Positions 1 to 10,130 of a DNA stretch of 11,943 nucleotides are shown piece by piece. The stretch is from contig CAMLQP010000066.1 in NCBI GenBank assembly GCA_946482115.1, positions 1-11,943 of the forward strand. Reading direction: 5' to 3'. The DNA is from an uncultured Comamonadaceae bacterium (GTDB lineage Bacteria; Pseudomonadota; Gammaproteobacteria; Burkholderiales; Burkholderiaceae). The number at the start of each line of letters is the position of its first letter. The first letter of the stretch is position 1. A program made the translations under genes and the position numbers. The notes beneath the pieces are model-generated. The model was not told the DNA's origin. It was given only the letters and a program-made list of their open reading frames with translations, and made no database searches.

Positions 1-392
1 TGATGGAGTGCACGATGGACTACGACTCCATCGCCAAGGCCGGCTCCATGCTGGGTTCGGGCGCCGTCATCGTGATGGACGACAGCCGCGACATGGTGGA
101 GAGCCTGCTGCGCCTGTCCTACTTCTACATGCACGAATCCTGCGGCCAGTGCACGCCCTGCCGCGAAGGCACGGGCTGGCTGTGGCGCCTGGTCGACCGC
201 ATCCACCGCGGCGAGGGCAAGCCGGCCGACATGGCCCTGCTCGACAACGTGGCCGAGAACATCATGGGCCGCACCATCTGCGCCCTGGGCGACGCTGCCG
301 CGATGCCGGTGCGCGCCATGGTCAAGCACTTCCGTCACGAGTTCGAGCACCTGATCGAACACAAGACGTCCATGGTCAGGGCCGCGGCCTGA
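1..392 (+). CDS. nuoF: NADH-quinone oxidoreductase subunit F (NuoF), C-terminal part
   Basis: This is the 3' end of the gene for the NADH-binding subunit of complex I; the FMN- and NADH-binding N-terminal part lies before the window, so the ATG at base 3 is an internal Met and not a start. About 129 residues are visible. They contain the N3 [4Fe-4S] ligands: ESCGQCTPCREG (Cys 47, 50 and 53, counted from base 3) and the fourth ligand in TICALGDAAA (Cys 93). This arrangement is diagnostic of NuoF and the 51-kDa subunit family. In the complex, NuoF takes a hydride from NADH onto FMN and passes electrons to N3 at the cytoplasmic tip of the peripheral arm. The stop codon lies 17 bases before nuoG, consistent with one operon. 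Related NAD-linked formate dehydrogenase or hydrogenase subunits share the motif, but the following nuoG to nuoN settles the identity. Confidence 0.97.
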   Translation, partial: MECTMDYDSIAKAGSMLGSGAVIVMDDSRDMVESLLRLSYFYMHESCGQCTPCREGTGWLWRLVDRIHRGEGKPADMALLDNVAENIMGRTICALGDAAAMPVRAMVKHFRHEFEHLIEHKTSMVRAAA

Positions 393-409
393 GCCCACGG
401 GAACACAAC

Positions 410-2539
410 ATGGTTGAAATCGAACTCGACGGCAAGAAGGTGGAAGTGGCCCCCGGCAGCATGGTGATGCATGCGGCCGAAAAGGCGGGCACCTACATCC
501 CCCATTTCTGCTACCACAAGAAGCTTTCCATCGCGGCCAACTGCCGCATGTGCCTGGTGGACGTGGAGAAGGCGCCCAAGCCCATGCCGGCCTGCGCCAC
601 GCCCGTCACCCAGGGCATGATCGTGCGCACCAAGAGCGACAAGGCCATCAAGGCCCAGCAGTCGGTCATGGAGTTCCTGCTGATCAACCACCCGCTCGAT
701 TGCCCCATCTGCGACCAGGGCGGCGAGTGCCAGCTGCAGGATCTGGCCGTGGGCTACGGCGGTTCCACCTCGCGCTACGACGACGAGAAGCGTGTGGTGT
801 TCCACAAGGAGGTGGGCCCGCTGATCTCCATGGAGGAGATGAGCCGCTGCATCCACTGCACCCGCTGCGTGCGTTTCGGCCAGGAAGTGGCCGGCGTGAT
901 GGAGTTGGGCATGTCGCACCGTGGCGAGCACGCCGAGATCGAGACCTTCGTCGGCCAGTCGGTCGATTCCGAGCTGTCGGGCAACATGATCGACATCTGC
1001 CCGGTCGGCGCGCTCACCAGCAAGCCGTTCCGCTACAGCGCCCGCACCTGGGAGCTGTCGCGCCGCAAGTCGGTCAGCCCGCACGATTCCACTGGCGCCA
1101 ACCTCATCGTCCAGGTCAAGAACCACCAGGTCATGCGCGTGGTGCCGCTGGAGAACGAGGCCGTCAACGAGTGCTGGATCGCTGACCGCGACCGCTTCAG
1201 CTACGAGGCTCTCAACGGCCCCGAGCGCCTGACCCAGCCCATGCTCAAGCAGGGTGGCGAGTGGAAGACCGTCGACTGGCAGACCGCGCTCGAATACGTG
1301 GCCAATGGCCTGCAGCAGATCAAGTCCAGCCACGGCGCTGGTGCCATCGGCCTGCTGGCCAGCCCGCACAGCACCGTGGAAGAGCTGGCGCTGGCCGGCG
1401 CGCTGGTGCGCGGTCTGGGCAGCCAGAACATCGACCACCGCCTGCGTCACGCCGATTTCGGCAACAGCAGCGGTGTGCGCTGGCTGGGCACCAGCATCGC
1501 CGCGCTGTCGACGCTGCAGCGCGTGCTGGTGGTGGGCTCCAACCTGCGCAAGGACCACCCGCTGTTCGCGCAGCGCATCCGCCAGGCCGCGCGCAAAGGC
1601 GCGCAGGTGAACGCGCTGGACAGCCAGGTGCGCGACTGGGCGCTGCCCGTGGCGAACACGCTGGTCAGCGAAAGCGGCTCCTGGGTGGCTGCGCTGGCCC
1701 AGGTGGCAGCTGCCGTGGCCGCCGAGAAGGGTGTTGCTTCGCCCTGGAGCGTGACGGCCTCCGACACCGCCAAGGCCATCGCCAAGTCCTTGCTGGGCGG
1801 CAGCGCCAAGGCCGTGCTGCTGGGCAACGGCGCCGCGCACCACGCCTTCGCCGCCAGCCTGCTGGCTGTGGCGCAGTGGATTGGCGAGCAGACTGGTGCC
1901 AGCGTGGGCTACCTTACCGAAGCCGCCAACACCGTGGGCGCCCAGTGGGTGGGGGCCCAGCCAGGGCAGGGCGGCCTGAATGCCGCGCAGATGCTGTCCG
2001 GCGGCGTCAAGGCCGCCATCCTGCTCAACACCGAGCCCGCCTTCGACAGCGCCTACGGCACCGCCGGCCTGGGCAAGGCCGACATGGTCGTGAGCCTGAG
2101 CCCTTTCAAGGCCAACCTGGACGTGGCCGACGTGCTGCTGCCCATCGCACCCTGGACCGAGACCCCCGGCAGCTTTGTCAATGCCGAAGGCCGCCTGCAG
2201 AGCTTCTACGCTGTGGTTCGCCCGTTGGGTGAAACCCGTCCGGCCTGGAAGGTGCTGCGCGTGCTGGGCCATCTGCTGGGCCTTCCCGGCTTCGAGGCCG
2301 AGACCGCTCAGGACGTGCTGGCTGGCGTGCTCGCCGCCAACGGCCTCGCGGGTCAGGCGGCGCCGCTGCAGCTTCCTGCGGCCCAGCTCGACAACTCAAC
2401 CACCGTGGGGGCCGACCTGTCGCCGGTTCAGGGCGTGCCCGTGGTGGCATCCATCTACCAGCTGGACGGCACGGTGCGCCGCGCGCCGTCGCTGCAACTG
2501 ACCGCCGATGCCCGTGCGGCACAGGAGGTGTCGGCATGA
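410..2539 (+). CDS. nuoG: NADH-quinone oxidoreductase subunit G (NuoG)
   Basis: NuoG is the large iron-sulfur subunit of complex I (709 residues), carrying electrons from NuoF towards NuoI. An N-terminal 2Fe-2S ferredoxin domain has the N1b ligands Cys 34, 45, 48 and 62. A His-Cys3 domain (His 94, Cys 98, 101, 107) holds N5, and Cys 147, 150, 153 and 197 hold N4. The rest resembles the molybdopterin oxidoreductase fold, which in complex I carries no molybdenum. The extra N7 Cys motif found after N4 in E. coli and Thermus is absent: this stretch reads [14 protein letters not shown] with no Cys. The length matches the mitochondrial 75-kDa type (about 700 residues) rather than the roughly 900-residue E. 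coli protein. The ATG at 410 is chosen because the ferredoxin fold starts there ([13 protein letters not shown]); the same frame is open further upstream but overlaps nuoF in a different frame. The TGA overlaps the nuoH start. Confidence 0.97.
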   Translation: MVEIELDGKKVEVAPGSMVMHAAEKAGTYIPHFCYHKKLSIAANCRMCLVDVEKAPKPMPACATPVTQGMIVRTKSDKAIKAQQSVMEFLLINHPLDCPICDQGGECQLQDLAVGYGGSTSRYDDEKRVVFHKEVGPLISMEEMSRCIHCTRCVRFGQEVAGVMELGMSHRGEHAEIETFVGQSVDSELSGNMIDICPVGALTSKPFRYSARTWELSRRKSVSPHDSTGANLIVQVKNHQVMRVVPLENEAVNECWIADRDRFSYEALNGPERLTQPMLKQGGEWKTVDWQTALEYVANGLQQIKSSHGAGAIGLLASPHSTVEELALAGALVRGLGSQNIDHRLRHADFGNSSGVRWLGTSIAALSTLQRVLVVGSNLRKDHPLFAQRIRQAARKGAQVNALDSQVRDWALPVANTLVSESGSWVAALAQVAAAVAAEKGVASPWSVTASDTAKAIAKSLLGGSAKAVLLGNGAAHHAFAASLLAVAQWIGEQTGASVGYLTEAANTVGAQWVGAQPGQGGLNAAQMLSGGVKAAILLNTEPAFDSAYGTAGLGKADMVVSLSPFKANLDVADVLLPIAPWTETPGSFVNAEGRLQSFYAVVRPLGETRPAWKVLRVLGHLLGLPGFEAETAQDVLAGVLAANGLAGQAAPLQLPAAQLDNSTTVGADLSPVQGVPVVASIYQLDGTVRRAPSLQLTADARAAQEVSA
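2524..2529 (+). promoter_or_regulatory. Ribosome binding site of nuoH
   Basis: GGAGGT, a near-perfect Shine-Dalgarno sequence, lies inside the end of nuoG, 6 bases before the nuoH ATG at 2536. It fixes that start and, with the ATGA stop/start overlap, indicates translational coupling of nuoG and nuoH. Confidence 0.8.
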
Positions 2540-3612
2540 TCGACGCGATGTACAACGGCGGCCTGAACCTGATCGCCGCCACCTGGTGGACCGGCGCCGC
2601 GTGGCCCGTGCTCTGGGCCCTGATCAAGATCGTGGCCGTGCTGGCGCCGCTGATGGGCGCGGTGGCCTACCTCACGCTCTGGGAGCGCAAGCTGCTGGGC
2701 TGGATCCAGGTCCGCCATGGCCCCAACCGCGTGGGCCCGCTGGGCCTGCTGCAGCCCATCGCCGACGCCCTCAAGCTGCTGACCAAGGAGCTGATCCAGC
2801 CGACCGCCGCCAACAAGGGCCTGTTCCGCCTTGGCCCCATCATGGCCATCATGCCGGCGCTGGCCGCCTGGGTGGCCATTCCGTTCGGCCCCGATGCCGT
2901 GCTGGCCAACATCAACGCCGGCCTGTTGCTCATCATGGCCATCACCTCCATCGAGGTCTACGGCGTGATCATCGCGGGCTGGGCCTCCAACTCCAAGTAC
3001 GCCTTCCTGGGCGCGCTGCGCGCCTCGGCGCAGATGGTGAGTTACGAGATTGCCATGGGCTTTTGCCTGGTGGTGGTCATCATGGTCTCGGGCAGCCTGC
3101 ACCTGGGCGAGATCGTCGCCTCGCAGGGTCGGGGCATGGGCGCCGATGCCGGCCTGGATTTCCTGTCCTGGAACTGGCTGCCGCTGCTGCCCATCTTCAT
3201 GGTCTACCTGATCTCGGGCGTGGCCGAAACCAACCGTCACCCGTTCGACGTGGTGGAGGGCGAGGCCGAGATCGTGGCCGGCCACATGGTCGAGTACTCC
3301 GGCATGGGCTTCGCGATCTTCTTCCTGGCCGAGTACGCCAGCATGTGGCTGGTTTCCATCCTGGCCGCGCTGATGTTCCTTGGCGGCTGGCTGCCGCCGG
3401 TGGGCTTCCTGGACTTCATCCCGGGCTGGATCTGGCTGGGCCTCAAGACCTGCTTCGTGGTCTCGCTGTTCATCTGGATCCGCGCCACCTTCCCGCGCTT
3501 CCGCTACGACCAGATCATGCGTCTGGGCTGGAAGATCTTCATTCCCGTGACCCTGGTCTGGCTGGTCGTCATCGGCGGCTGGATGCAGACGCCGTGGAAC
3601 ATTTTCAAGTGA
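2536..3612 (+). CDS. nuoH: NADH-quinone oxidoreductase subunit H (NuoH)
   Basis: NuoH (358 residues) is the membrane subunit that joins the peripheral and membrane arms and forms much of the ubiquinone-binding cavity and the first proton channel. By eye it has about eight hydrophobic helices. Family signatures are visible: [20 protein letters not shown] in the first cytoplasmic loop (Glu 50), and the Glu-rich quinone-site loop [17 protein letters not shown] (Glu 231, 241, 243 and 245), which is thought to couple quinone reduction to proton movement. It is somewhat longer than the E. coli protein (325 residues), with extra sequence near the N-terminus and around residues 195-210. The start overlaps the nuoG stop by 4 bases, preceded by a strong Shine-Dalgarno sequence. 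nuoI starts 16 bases after its stop. Confidence 0.97.
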   Translation: MIDAMYNGGLNLIAATWWTGAAWPVLWALIKIVAVLAPLMGAVAYLTLWERKLLGWIQVRHGPNRVGPLGLLQPIADALKLLTKELIQPTAANKGLFRLGPIMAIMPALAAWVAIPFGPDAVLANINAGLLLIMAITSIEVYGVIIAGWASNSKYAFLGALRASAQMVSYEIAMGFCLVVVIMVSGSLHLGEIVASQGRGMGADAGLDFLSWNWLPLLPIFMVYLISGVAETNRHPFDVVEGEAEIVAGHMVEYSGMGFAIFFLAEYASMWLVSILAALMFLGGWLPPVGFLDFIPGWIWLGLKTCFVVSLFIWIRATFPRFRYDQIMRLGWKIFIPVTLVWLVVIGGWMQTPWNIFK

Positions 3613-3628
3613 GCGAGGGAGCAACGAC

Positions 3629-4123
3629 ATGAGCACTGCTTCCATCAAGGATTTTTTCAACAGCTTCATGCTGGTGGAGCTGTTCAAGGGCATGGCCCTG
3701 ACCGGCAAGTACATGTTCCGCCGCAAGGTGACGGTGCAGTTTCCCGAGGAGAAGACGCCGCTGTCGCCGCGCTTCCGTGGCCTGCACGCCCAGCGCCGGT
3801 ATGAAAACGGCGAGGAGCGCTGCATTGCCTGCAAGCTGTGCGAGGCCGTGTGCCCCGCGATGGCCATCACCATCGAGTCGGACGTGCGTGCCGACGGCTC
3901 GCGCCGCACCACGCGCTACGACATCGACCTGACCAAGTGCATCTTCTGCGGCTTCTGCGAGGAAAGCTGCCCGGTGGACTCCATCGTCGAGACCCACATC
4001 CTCGAATACCACGGCGAGAAGCGCGGCGACCTGTATTTCACCAAGGACATGCTGCTGGCCGTGGGCGATCGCTACGAAACCGAGATCGCCGCCGCCAAGG
4101 CCGCGGACGCCCCCTACCGCTGA
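3629..4123 (+). CDS. nuoI: NADH-quinone oxidoreductase subunit I (NuoI)
   Basis: NuoI (164 residues) is the 8Fe ferredoxin-like subunit that holds clusters N6a and N6b and passes electrons towards N2 and ubiquinone. Two CxxCxxCxxxCP motifs are intact: Cys 65, 68, 71, 75 ([12 protein letters not shown]) and Cys 104, 107, 110, 114 ([12 protein letters not shown]). The N-terminal amphipathic stretch (about residues 5-30) is the part that lies along the membrane in this family. Length and motifs match the TYKY / 23-kDa type of alpha- and betaproteobacteria and mitochondria. The ATG at 3629 is preceded by a purine-rich GAGCGAGGGA at 3611-3620, a plausible ribosome site. A 21-base gap leads to nuoJ. 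Confidence 0.97.
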   Translation: MSTASIKDFFNSFMLVELFKGMALTGKYMFRRKVTVQFPEEKTPLSPRFRGLHAQRRYENGEERCIACKLCEAVCPAMAITIESDVRADGSRRTTRYDIDLTKCIFCGFCEESCPVDSIVETHILEYHGEKRGDLYFTKDMLLAVGDRYETEIAAAKAADAPYR

Positions 4124-4144
4124 AGCGGCACAAAGACGCACGCC

Positions 4145-4786
4145 ATGGACTTCACAACCGGCTTCTTCTACGTTTTCTCGGCTGTGCTGCTGTTCGCGGC
4201 CTTCCGGGTCATCACCGCGCGCAACCCGGTGCACGCGGTGCTCTACCTCATGCTGGCCTTCTCGCAGGCGGCGGCCATCTGGCTGCTGCTCAAGGCCGAG
4301 TTTCTGGCCATCACGCTGGTGCTTGTGTACCTGGGCGCGGTGATGGTGCTGTTCCTGTTCGTGGTGATGATGCTGGACATCAACATCGAAGGGCTGCGCC
4401 AGGGCTTCTGGAAAAACTTCCCGTTGGCCGCCGGCATCGGCGCCCTGATCGCGATCGAGATGGGCGTGGTGCTCACAGGCGGTTTTGGCTCCGTCACGCT
4501 GTCGCCTGAAGCGGCAGCCGCGGCAGCCGAAGCCAACAACACCAAGGAACTGGGCAAGCTGCTGTACACGGCTTACATCTACCCGGTCGAAGTCGCCGCC
4601 GTCATTCTGGTCGTGGCCATCATCGCTGCCATCGCGCTGACGCTGCGCCAGCGCAAGGACAGCAAGTTCGTCGATGCGTCCGAGCAGGTGCGCGTCAAGG
4701 CCCGCGACCGCCTGGCCGTGGTGAAGGTCGCGGCCACCCAGGCCGCGCCCGAGCCGCAGCCCGCCTCCGAGGAGAAATCCGCATGA
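4145..4786 (+). CDS. nuoJ: NADH-quinone oxidoreductase subunit J (NuoJ)
   Basis: NuoJ (213 residues) is a membrane-arm subunit next to NuoH, NuoK and NuoA. Its third helix, here in the region [19 protein letters not shown], carries the pi-bulge that is thought to open and close a water path during coupling. By eye there are five transmembrane helices ending near residue 165, followed by a hydrophilic tail of about 45 residues rich in Lys, Arg, Ala, Pro and Glu. The tail makes the protein longer than E. coli NuoJ (184 residues). An Ala-rich loop ([12 protein letters not shown]) separates the last two helices. No clear Shine-Dalgarno sequence precedes the ATG, so translation may depend on upstream nuoI. 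The stop overlaps the nuoK start in an ATGA. Confidence 0.95.
   Translation: MDFTTGFFYVFSAVLLFAAFRVITARNPVHAVLYLMLAFSQAAAIWLLLKAEFLAITLVLVYLGAVMVLFLFVVMMLDINIEGLRQGFWKNFPLAAGIGALIAIEMGVVLTGGFGSVTLSPEAAAAAAEANNTKELGKLLYTAYIYPVEVAAVILVVAIIAAIALTLRQRKDSKFVDASEQVRVKARDRLAVVKVAATQAAPEPQPASEEKSA
4769..4774 (+). promoter_or_regulatory. Ribosome binding site of nuoK
   Basis: GAGGAG lies within the last codons of nuoJ, 8 bases before the nuoK ATG at 4783. It supports that start and translational coupling of nuoJ and nuoK. Confidence 0.7.
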
Positions 4787-5091
4787 CGCTCACCCTGGCG
4801 CATTTCCTCACCCTGGGTGCCATCCTGTTCACCCTGTCGGTGATCGGCATCTTCCTGAACCGCAAGAACCTGATCGTGCTGCTGATGGCCATCGAACTGA
4901 TGCTGCTGTCGGTCAACATGAACTTCGTCGCGTTCTCGCACTACCTGGGCGACATGCACGGCCAGGTGTTCGTGTTCTTCATCCTGACCGTCGCGGCCGC
5001 CGAGTCGGCCATCGGCCTGGCCATCCTGGTGCTGCTGTTCCGCAACAGGGCCTCGATCCGCGTCGACGAGCTCAACACCCTGAAGGGCTAA
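4783..5091 (+). CDS. nuoK: NADH-quinone oxidoreductase subunit K (NuoK)
   Basis: NuoK (102 residues, three transmembrane helices) is the small membrane-arm subunit homologous to MrpC and mitochondrial ND4L. Two buried acidic residues essential for proton transfer in the family are visible: Glu 38 in [14 protein letters not shown] and Glu 74 in [12 protein letters not shown], equivalent to E. coli Glu 36 and Glu 72. Length is normal for the family (about 100 residues). It begins inside the nuoJ stop (ATGA overlap) and ends 6 bases before nuoL. Confidence 0.97.
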   Translation: MTLTLAHFLTLGAILFTLSVIGIFLNRKNLIVLLMAIELMLLSVNMNFVAFSHYLGDMHGQVFVFFILTVAAAESAIGLAILVLLFRNRASIRVDELNTLKG

Positions 5092-5097
5092 ACAAGA

Positions 5098-7137
5098 ATG
5101 AGTCAGACCCTTTCGGCTGCAACCCTACTGGCGGTGCCGCTCGCGCCTCTCGCGGGCTCGGTGCTGGCGGGCATCCTGGGCACCACCTTCGGCGGCAACG
5201 TCATCGGCCGCCGCGCCTCGCACACGCTGACCATCCTGGGCGTCTTCATCGCTTTCGTGCTGTCGGCCTGCACGCTGTGGTCCGTGGTGGCAGATGGCGC
5301 GCGCTTCAACCAGACCATCTACGAGTGGATGGTGATCGGCGGCCTGAAGATGGAGATCGGCTTCCTGATCGACGGCCTCACCGCCATGATGATGTGCGTG
5401 GTGACCTTCGTGTCGCTGATGGTGCACATCTACACCATCGGCTACATGGAGGAAGACGAAGGCTACAACCGCTTCTTCGCCTACATCTCGCTGTTCACCT
5501 TCTCCATGCTCATGCTGGTCATGAGCAACAACCTGCTGCAGCTGTTCTTCGGCTGGGAGGCGGTGGGCCTGGTGTCCTACCTGCTGATCGGCTTCTGGTT
5601 CAAGAAGCCCACGGCCATCTTCGCCAACATGAAGGCCTTTCTGGTCAACCGCGTGGGCGACTTCGGCTTCATCCTCGGCATCGGCCTGATCGCGGCTTAC
5701 ACCGGCACGCTGAACTACGCGGAAATCTTCGCCAAGGCGCAAGAGCTGGGTGCCATCGAGTTCCCCTGGTACATCCTGGGCCAGGACGCCATGCTGATCA
5801 CCGTGATCTGCATCTGCCTGTTCATCGGCGCCATGGGCAAGTCGGCCCAGTTCCCGCTGCACGTGTGGCTGCCCGATTCCATGGAAGGCCCCACGCCCAT
5901 CTCCGCGCTGATCCACGCCGCCACCATGGTGACGGCCGGCATCTTCATGGTGGCGCGCATGTCGCCGCTGTTCGAGCTGTCGGACACCGCGCTGAACTTC
6001 ATCCTCGTGATCGGCTCCATCACGGCGCTGTTCATGGGCTTCCTGGGCATCATCCAGAACGACATCAAGCGCGTGGTCGCGTATTCCACGCTGTCGCAGC
6101 TGGGCTACATGACGGTGGCGCTGGGCGCCTCGGCCTACTCGGTGGCGGTGTTCCACCTGATGACGCACGCCTTCTTCAAGGCGCTGCTGTTCCTGGGCGC
6201 GGGCTCGGTCATCATGGGCATGCACCACAACCAGGACATCCGCTGGATGGGTGGCGTGCGCAAATACATGCCCATCACCTGGATCACCTCGCTGCTGGGC
6301 TCGCTGGCCCTGATCGGCACGCCGCTGTTCTCGGGTTTCTATTCCAAGGACAGCATCATCATCGCCACTTTCTCCAGCCAACTGCCAGCGGCCGGTTTCG
6401 CGCAGTTCGCAGTGATGGCCGGCGTGTTCGTGACCGCGTTCTACTCGTTCCGCATGTACTTCCTGGTCTTCCACGGCAAGGAGCGCTACGACCAGAATCC
6501 GGATGCGCACCACGACGGCCACCATGGCCACGATGACCACCACGGTCATGATGCCAAGCCGCATGAGTCGCCCTGGGTGGTTTGGCTGCCGCTGGTGCTG
6601 CTCGCGATCCCGTCGGTGGCGATTGGCGGCCTGACCATCGCCCCCATGCTGTTCGGCGATTTCTTCAAGGACGCCATCTTCGTCAACGGCGATCTGCACC
6701 ACGCCATGCATGCGCTGGCCGAGGAGTTCCATGGCCCCGTCGCCATGGCCGTCCATGGTCTGCAGACCGCACCGTTCTGGCTCGCGCTGGCCGGCGTGGC
6801 CCTGTCCTACTACCTGTACATGGTCAACCCTGCGTTGCCGGCGGCCATCAAGGCCCGCGTGATGCCCATCTACACGTTGCTGGACAACAAGTACTACATG
6901 GACTGGATCAACGAGAACATCATCGCCCGCGCCGCGCGCGGCATTGGCGTCGGCCTCTGGAAGGGCGGCGACCAGGGCGTGATCGAGACTGGTGTGGTCA
7001 ACGCCAGCTGGAAGATCGTGGGCTGGGTCTCGGCGCTGGTGCGCCGGGTGCAGAGCGGCTACATCTACCACTACGCCATGGCCATGATCGTGGGCGTGTT
7101 CCTGCTGATGACCTATTTCGTCTGGCTCGCCAAGTAA
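5098..7137 (+). CDS. nuoL: NADH-quinone oxidoreductase subunit L (NuoL)
   Basis: NuoL (679 residues) is the distal antiporter-like proton-pumping subunit at the end of the membrane arm, with a long lateral helix near its C-terminus. Pumping residues are conserved: Glu 154 in FFGWEAVGLVSYLLIGFW, Lys 248 in GAMGKSAQFPLHVWLPDSM, and His 273 in ALIHAATMVTAG. It is longer than E. coli NuoL (613 residues). Part of the excess is a histidine-rich loop (residues 471-489, nine His and several Asp/Gly), and part is the following segment with more His between hydrophobic helices. The C-terminal region (DNKYYMDWINENIIARAARG, then a final helix) is typical of NuoL. The ATG is 6 bases after nuoK, with only a weak purine-rich ribosome site, which suggests reinitiation. 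Confidence 0.97.
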   Translation: MSQTLSAATLLAVPLAPLAGSVLAGILGTTFGGNVIGRRASHTLTILGVFIAFVLSACTLWSVVADGARFNQTIYEWMVIGGLKMEIGFLIDGLTAMMMCVVTFVSLMVHIYTIGYMEEDEGYNRFFAYISLFTFSMLMLVMSNNLLQLFFGWEAVGLVSYLLIGFWFKKPTAIFANMKAFLVNRVGDFGFILGIGLIAAYTGTLNYAEIFAKAQELGAIEFPWYILGQDAMLITVICICLFIGAMGKSAQFPLHVWLPDSMEGPTPISALIHAATMVTAGIFMVARMSPLFELSDTALNFILVIGSITALFMGFLGIIQNDIKRVVAYSTLSQLGYMTVALGASAYSVAVFHLMTHAFFKALLFLGAGSVIMGMHHNQDIRWMGGVRKYMPITWITSLLGSLALIGTPLFSGFYSKDSIIIATFSSQLPAAGFAQFAVMAGVFVTAFYSFRMYFLVFHGKERYDQNPDAHHDGHHGHDDHHGHDAKPHESPWVVWLPLVLLAIPSVAIGGLTIAPMLFGDFFKDAIFVNGDLHHAMHALAEEFHGPVAMAVHGLQTAPFWLALAGVALSYYLYMVNPALPAAIKARVMPIYTLLDNKYYMDWINENIIARAARGIGVGLWKGGDQGVIETGVVNASWKIVGWVSALVRRVQSGYIYHYAMAMIVGVFLLMTYFVWLAK

Positions 7138-7141
7138 GGAG
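7136..7141 (+). promoter_or_regulatory. Ribosome binding site of nuoM
   Basis: AAGGAG overlaps the last two bases of the nuoL TAA stop and lies 9 bases before the nuoM ATG at 7151. It fixes that start. Confidence 0.75.
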
Positions 7142-7150
7142 AACAACAAC

Positions 7151-8626
7151 ATGGGTTTGCTGAGCCTTGCGATCTGGACCCCCATCTTTTTCGGGGTGGT
7201 CCTGCTGGCCCTGGGGCGCGACGAGCACGCCAGCGCGGTGCGCTGGACGGCGCTGATCGGCGCGCTGGCCGGCCTGTTTGTCACCGTGCCGCTGGTGTCC
7301 GGCTTCGAGCTGGGCACCGCCAGCATGCAGTTCGTCGAGAAGGCCGCCTGGATCGCCGCCTTCAACATCCACTACCACCTGGGCGTGGACGGCATCTCGC
7401 TGTGGCTGATCCCGCTGACCGCCTTCATCACGGTGGTCGTGGTGATCGCGGGCTGGGAGGTCATCACCGAGCGCGTGAACCAGTACATGGGCGCGTTCCT
7501 GATCCTGTCGGGCCTGATGATCGGCGTGTTCTCGTCGCTGGACGCGATGCTGTTCTACGTCTTCTTCGAGGCCACGCTGATTCCGATGTACCTGATCATC
7601 GGCATCTGGGGTGGCCCGAACAAGATCTACGCGGCGTTCAAGTTCTTCCTGTACACCCTGATGGGCTCGCTGCTGATGCTGGTGGCGCTGATCTACCTGT
7701 ACCACCAGTCGGGTGGCAGCTTCGACCTCGCCACCTGGCACAAGCTGCCGCTGGGCGGCACCGCGCAGACCCTGCTGTTCTTTGCCTTCTTCGCGGCCTT
7801 CGCGGTCAAGGTGCCGATGTGGCCGGTGCACACATGGCTGCCCGACGTGCACGTCGAGGCACCCACTGGCGGCTCGGCCGTGCTGGCGGCCATCATGCTC
7901 AAGCTGGGCGCCTACGGCTTCCTGCGCTTCTCCATGCCCATCGCCCCGGACGCCTCTCACGAATGGGCCTGGCTCATGATCGCGCTGTCGCTGATCGCGG
8001 TGGTCTATGTGGGCCTGGTCGCCATGGTGCAGCAGGACATGAAGAAGCTGGTGGCCTATTCGTCGGTGGCCCACATGGGTTTCGTCACGCTGGGCTTCTT
8101 CATCTTCAACGACCTTGGCATGGCCGGCGCCATCGTGCAGATGATCGCGCACGGTTTCGTCTCGGCCGCCATGTTCCTGGCCATCGGCGTGCTGTATGAC
8201 CGCGTGCACTCGCGCGAGATCGCCGACTACGGTGGCGTGGTCAACACCATGCCCAATTTCACCGCCTTCGCGCTGCTGTTCGCCATGGCCAACGCCGGCC
8301 TTCCCGGCACGGCGGGGTTCGTTGGCGAGTGGATGGTGATCCTGGCGGCGGTCAAGGCCAACTTCTGGATTGGCATGCTGGCGGCCACGGCGCTGATTTT
8401 TGGCGCTGCCTACACGCTGTGGATGTTCAAGCGTGTCTACCTGGGTGAGCCAGGCAACGACCACGTCAAGGCGTTGACCGACATCGGCGCGCGCGAATTC
8501 CTGGTCATGGCGCTGCTGGCCGTGGCCGTGCTCTACATGGGCATTCACCCCAAACCCTTCACCGACGTGATGGACGCTTCCGTGGCCGAGCTGCTGCGGC
8601 ATGTGGCTGTCTCGAAACTGAACTGA
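7151..8626 (+). CDS. nuoM: NADH-quinone oxidoreductase subunit M (NuoM)
   Basis: NuoM (491 residues) is the middle antiporter-like proton-pumping subunit, about 14 transmembrane helices, related to MrpD and mitochondrial ND4. The paired charges that drive pumping are present: Glu 140 in [17 protein letters not shown] and Lys 220 in [19 protein letters not shown] (E. coli Glu 144 and Lys 234). A further family block, [15 protein letters not shown], is also intact. Length is close to E. coli NuoM (509). It starts 13 bases after nuoL behind a good Shine-Dalgarno sequence and ends 13 bases before nuoN. Confidence 0.97.
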   Translation: MGLLSLAIWTPIFFGVVLLALGRDEHASAVRWTALIGALAGLFVTVPLVSGFELGTASMQFVEKAAWIAAFNIHYHLGVDGISLWLIPLTAFITVVVVIAGWEVITERVNQYMGAFLILSGLMIGVFSSLDAMLFYVFFEATLIPMYLIIGIWGGPNKIYAAFKFFLYTLMGSLLMLVALIYLYHQSGGSFDLATWHKLPLGGTAQTLLFFAFFAAFAVKVPMWPVHTWLPDVHVEAPTGGSAVLAAIMLKLGAYGFLRFSMPIAPDASHEWAWLMIALSLIAVVYVGLVAMVQQDMKKLVAYSSVAHMGFVTLGFFIFNDLGMAGAIVQMIAHGFVSAAMFLAIGVLYDRVHSREIADYGGVVNTMPNFTAFALLFAMANAGLPGTAGFVGEWMVILAAVKANFWIGMLAATALIFGAAYTLWMFKRVYLGEPGNDHVKALTDIGAREFLVMALLAVAVLYMGIHPKPFTDVMDASVAELLRHVAVSKLN

Positions 8627-8639
8627 CACTGGACCCGCG

Positions 8640-10124
8640 ATGATCGACTCCACGAGCTGGGTGGGCGCTGGCCCCGAAATCCTGCTGCTGGTCATGGCCT
8701 GCGTCGTCACGCTGGCCGACCTTGCGGTCAAGTCGCCGCGCCGCACCGGCACCTATGTGCTGACCCTCGCCACGCTGGCGGTGGTGGCGCTGATGCAGTT
8801 CAACCACGCGCTGGCCGGCCAGACCGTCCCGCTGTTCGGCGGCATGGTGGTCAGCGATCCGCTGGGTCACTGGCTCAAGGGCTTCGCGGCGGTGGCCGTG
8901 ATGGTCACGCTGGTTTACGGCCGTCCCTACGCGGGCGACCGCGACATGCTGCGCGGCGGCGAGCTGTTCAGCCTCTCGCTGTTCGCGCTGCTGGGCATGT
9001 TCGTCATGATCTCGGGCCACAACTTCCTGGTCATCTACCTGGGCCTGGAACTGCTCACGCTCTCCAGCTACGCGCTGGTGGCGCTCCGGCGCGACGACGG
9101 CGTGGCCACCGAAGCCGCCATGAAGTACTTCGTGCTGGGCGCGCTGGCCAGCGGCTTCCTGCTCTACGGCCTGTCCATGCTCTATGGCGCGACCGGCTCG
9201 CTGGACATCAACCAGGTGTTCGACGCCATCGCTGCTGGCAAGGCCAGCCACCAGATCCTGGTGTTCGGCGTGGTGTTCGTGGTGGCCGGCCTGGCGTTCA
9301 AGCTCGGCGTCGTGCCTTTCCACATGTGGATTCCCGATGTCTACCACGGCGCACCCACCGCCATCACGCTGATGATCGGCGGGGCTCCGAAGCTGGCGGC
9401 GTTCGCCATCGTGATCCGCCTGCTGGTCGAGGGTCTGCTGCCGCTGGCGGTGGACTGGCAGCAGATGCTGGCCGTGCTGGCCGTGACCTCGCTGCTGGTG
9501 GGCAACCTGGCCGCGATTGCGCAGACCAACCTCAAGCGCATGCTGGCCTTCTCCACCATCGCGCAGATGGGTTTCATGCTGCTGGGCCTGCTGGCCGGCG
9601 TGGTGGGTGGCGATGCGGGCAATGCGTCCAACGCCTACGGCGCCACGATGTTCTACGTCATCACTTACGTGCTGACGACGCTGGCCACCTTCGGCGTCAT
9701 CCTGCTGCTGTCGCGCCAGGGTTTCGAATCCGAACAGATCAATGATCTGGCCGGCCTGAACCAGCGCAGCCCGCTGTACGCGGGCGTGATGGCTGCCTGC
9801 ATGCTGTCGCTGGCGGGCGTGCCGCCGCTGGTGGGCTTCTACGCCAAGCTGGTGGTGCTGCAGGCGCTGCTGGGCACGGGCCAGGCGGTCTACATCGGTC
9901 TCGCGGTGTTCGCGGTGCTGATGTCGCTGATCGGCGCGTTCTACTACATCCGTCTCATCAAGGTGATGTACTTCGATGCGCCTTCGCAAACGGCCGTGAT
10001 CGAGGCGCCCGGCGACGTGCGCGCGGTGCTGTCGCTCAACGGCGCGCTGGTGCTGCTGCTGGGTGTGCTGCCAGGCGGTCTGATGGCGCTGTGTGCCCAG
10101 GCCATCGCCGTGCTGCTGGCCTGA
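8640..10124 (+). CDS. nuoN: NADH-quinone oxidoreductase subunit N (NuoN)
   Basis: NuoN (494 residues) is the antiporter-like proton-pumping subunit nearest the NuoJ/K end of the membrane arm, equivalent to mitochondrial ND2. Glu 137 ([16 protein letters not shown]), Lys 221 ([19 protein letters not shown]) and Lys 251 ([13 protein letters not shown]) match the channel residues Glu 133, Lys 217 and Lys 247 of E. coli. Length is close to E. coli NuoN (485). It is the last recognised structural subunit of the operon. The ATG at 8640 has no strong Shine-Dalgarno sequence before it. After the TGA the tight packing breaks for the first time, with an 89-base gap. Confidence 0.97.
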   Translation: MIDSTSWVGAGPEILLLVMACVVTLADLAVKSPRRTGTYVLTLATLAVVALMQFNHALAGQTVPLFGGMVVSDPLGHWLKGFAAVAVMVTLVYGRPYAGDRDMLRGGELFSLSLFALLGMFVMISGHNFLVIYLGLELLTLSSYALVALRRDDGVATEAAMKYFVLGALASGFLLYGLSMLYGATGSLDINQVFDAIAAGKASHQILVFGVVFVVAGLAFKLGVVPFHMWIPDVYHGAPTAITLMIGGAPKLAAFAIVIRLLVEGLLPLAVDWQQMLAVLAVTSLLVGNLAAIAQTNLKRMLAFSTIAQMGFMLLGLLAGVVGGDAGNASNAYGATMFYVITYVLTTLATFGVILLLSRQGFESEQINDLAGLNQRSPLYAGVMAACMLSLAGVPPLVGFYAKLVVLQALLGTGQAVYIGLAVFAVLMSLIGAFYYIRLIKVMYFDAPSQTAVIEAPGDVRAVLSLNGALVLLLGVLPGGLMALCAQAIAVLLA

Positions 10125-10130
10125 AATGAA

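Noticed and set aside
8..409. Upstream extension of the nuoG frame, making an 843-residue protein
   Set aside because: The extension overlaps nuoF in another frame, reads as Arg/His/Pro-rich shadow sequence, and the ferredoxin fold begins cleanly at the ATG at 410.
335..2272. A 645-codon open frame on the - strand opposite nuoG
   Set aside because: It lies fully antisense to a gene with all its cluster ligands. Its composition (Ala, Gly, His, Arg, Gln rich, no recognisable domain) is what the reverse strand of GC-rich coding DNA gives.
2455..3912. A 485-codon open frame on the - strand opposite nuoH
   Set aside because: Shadow of nuoH and nuoI; low-complexity charged translation, no motif, no ribosome site sought out by context.
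5125..7368. A 747-codon open frame on the - strand opposite nuoL
   Set aside because: Same reason: a shadow frame with biased His/Arg/Asp/Gln composition and no domain, opposite a well-conserved gene.
6998..9989. Two further long - strand open frames (6998-8752 and 8559-9989) opposite nuoM and nuoN
   Set aside because: Shadows of conserved + strand genes. Long antisense frames are expected at this GC content.
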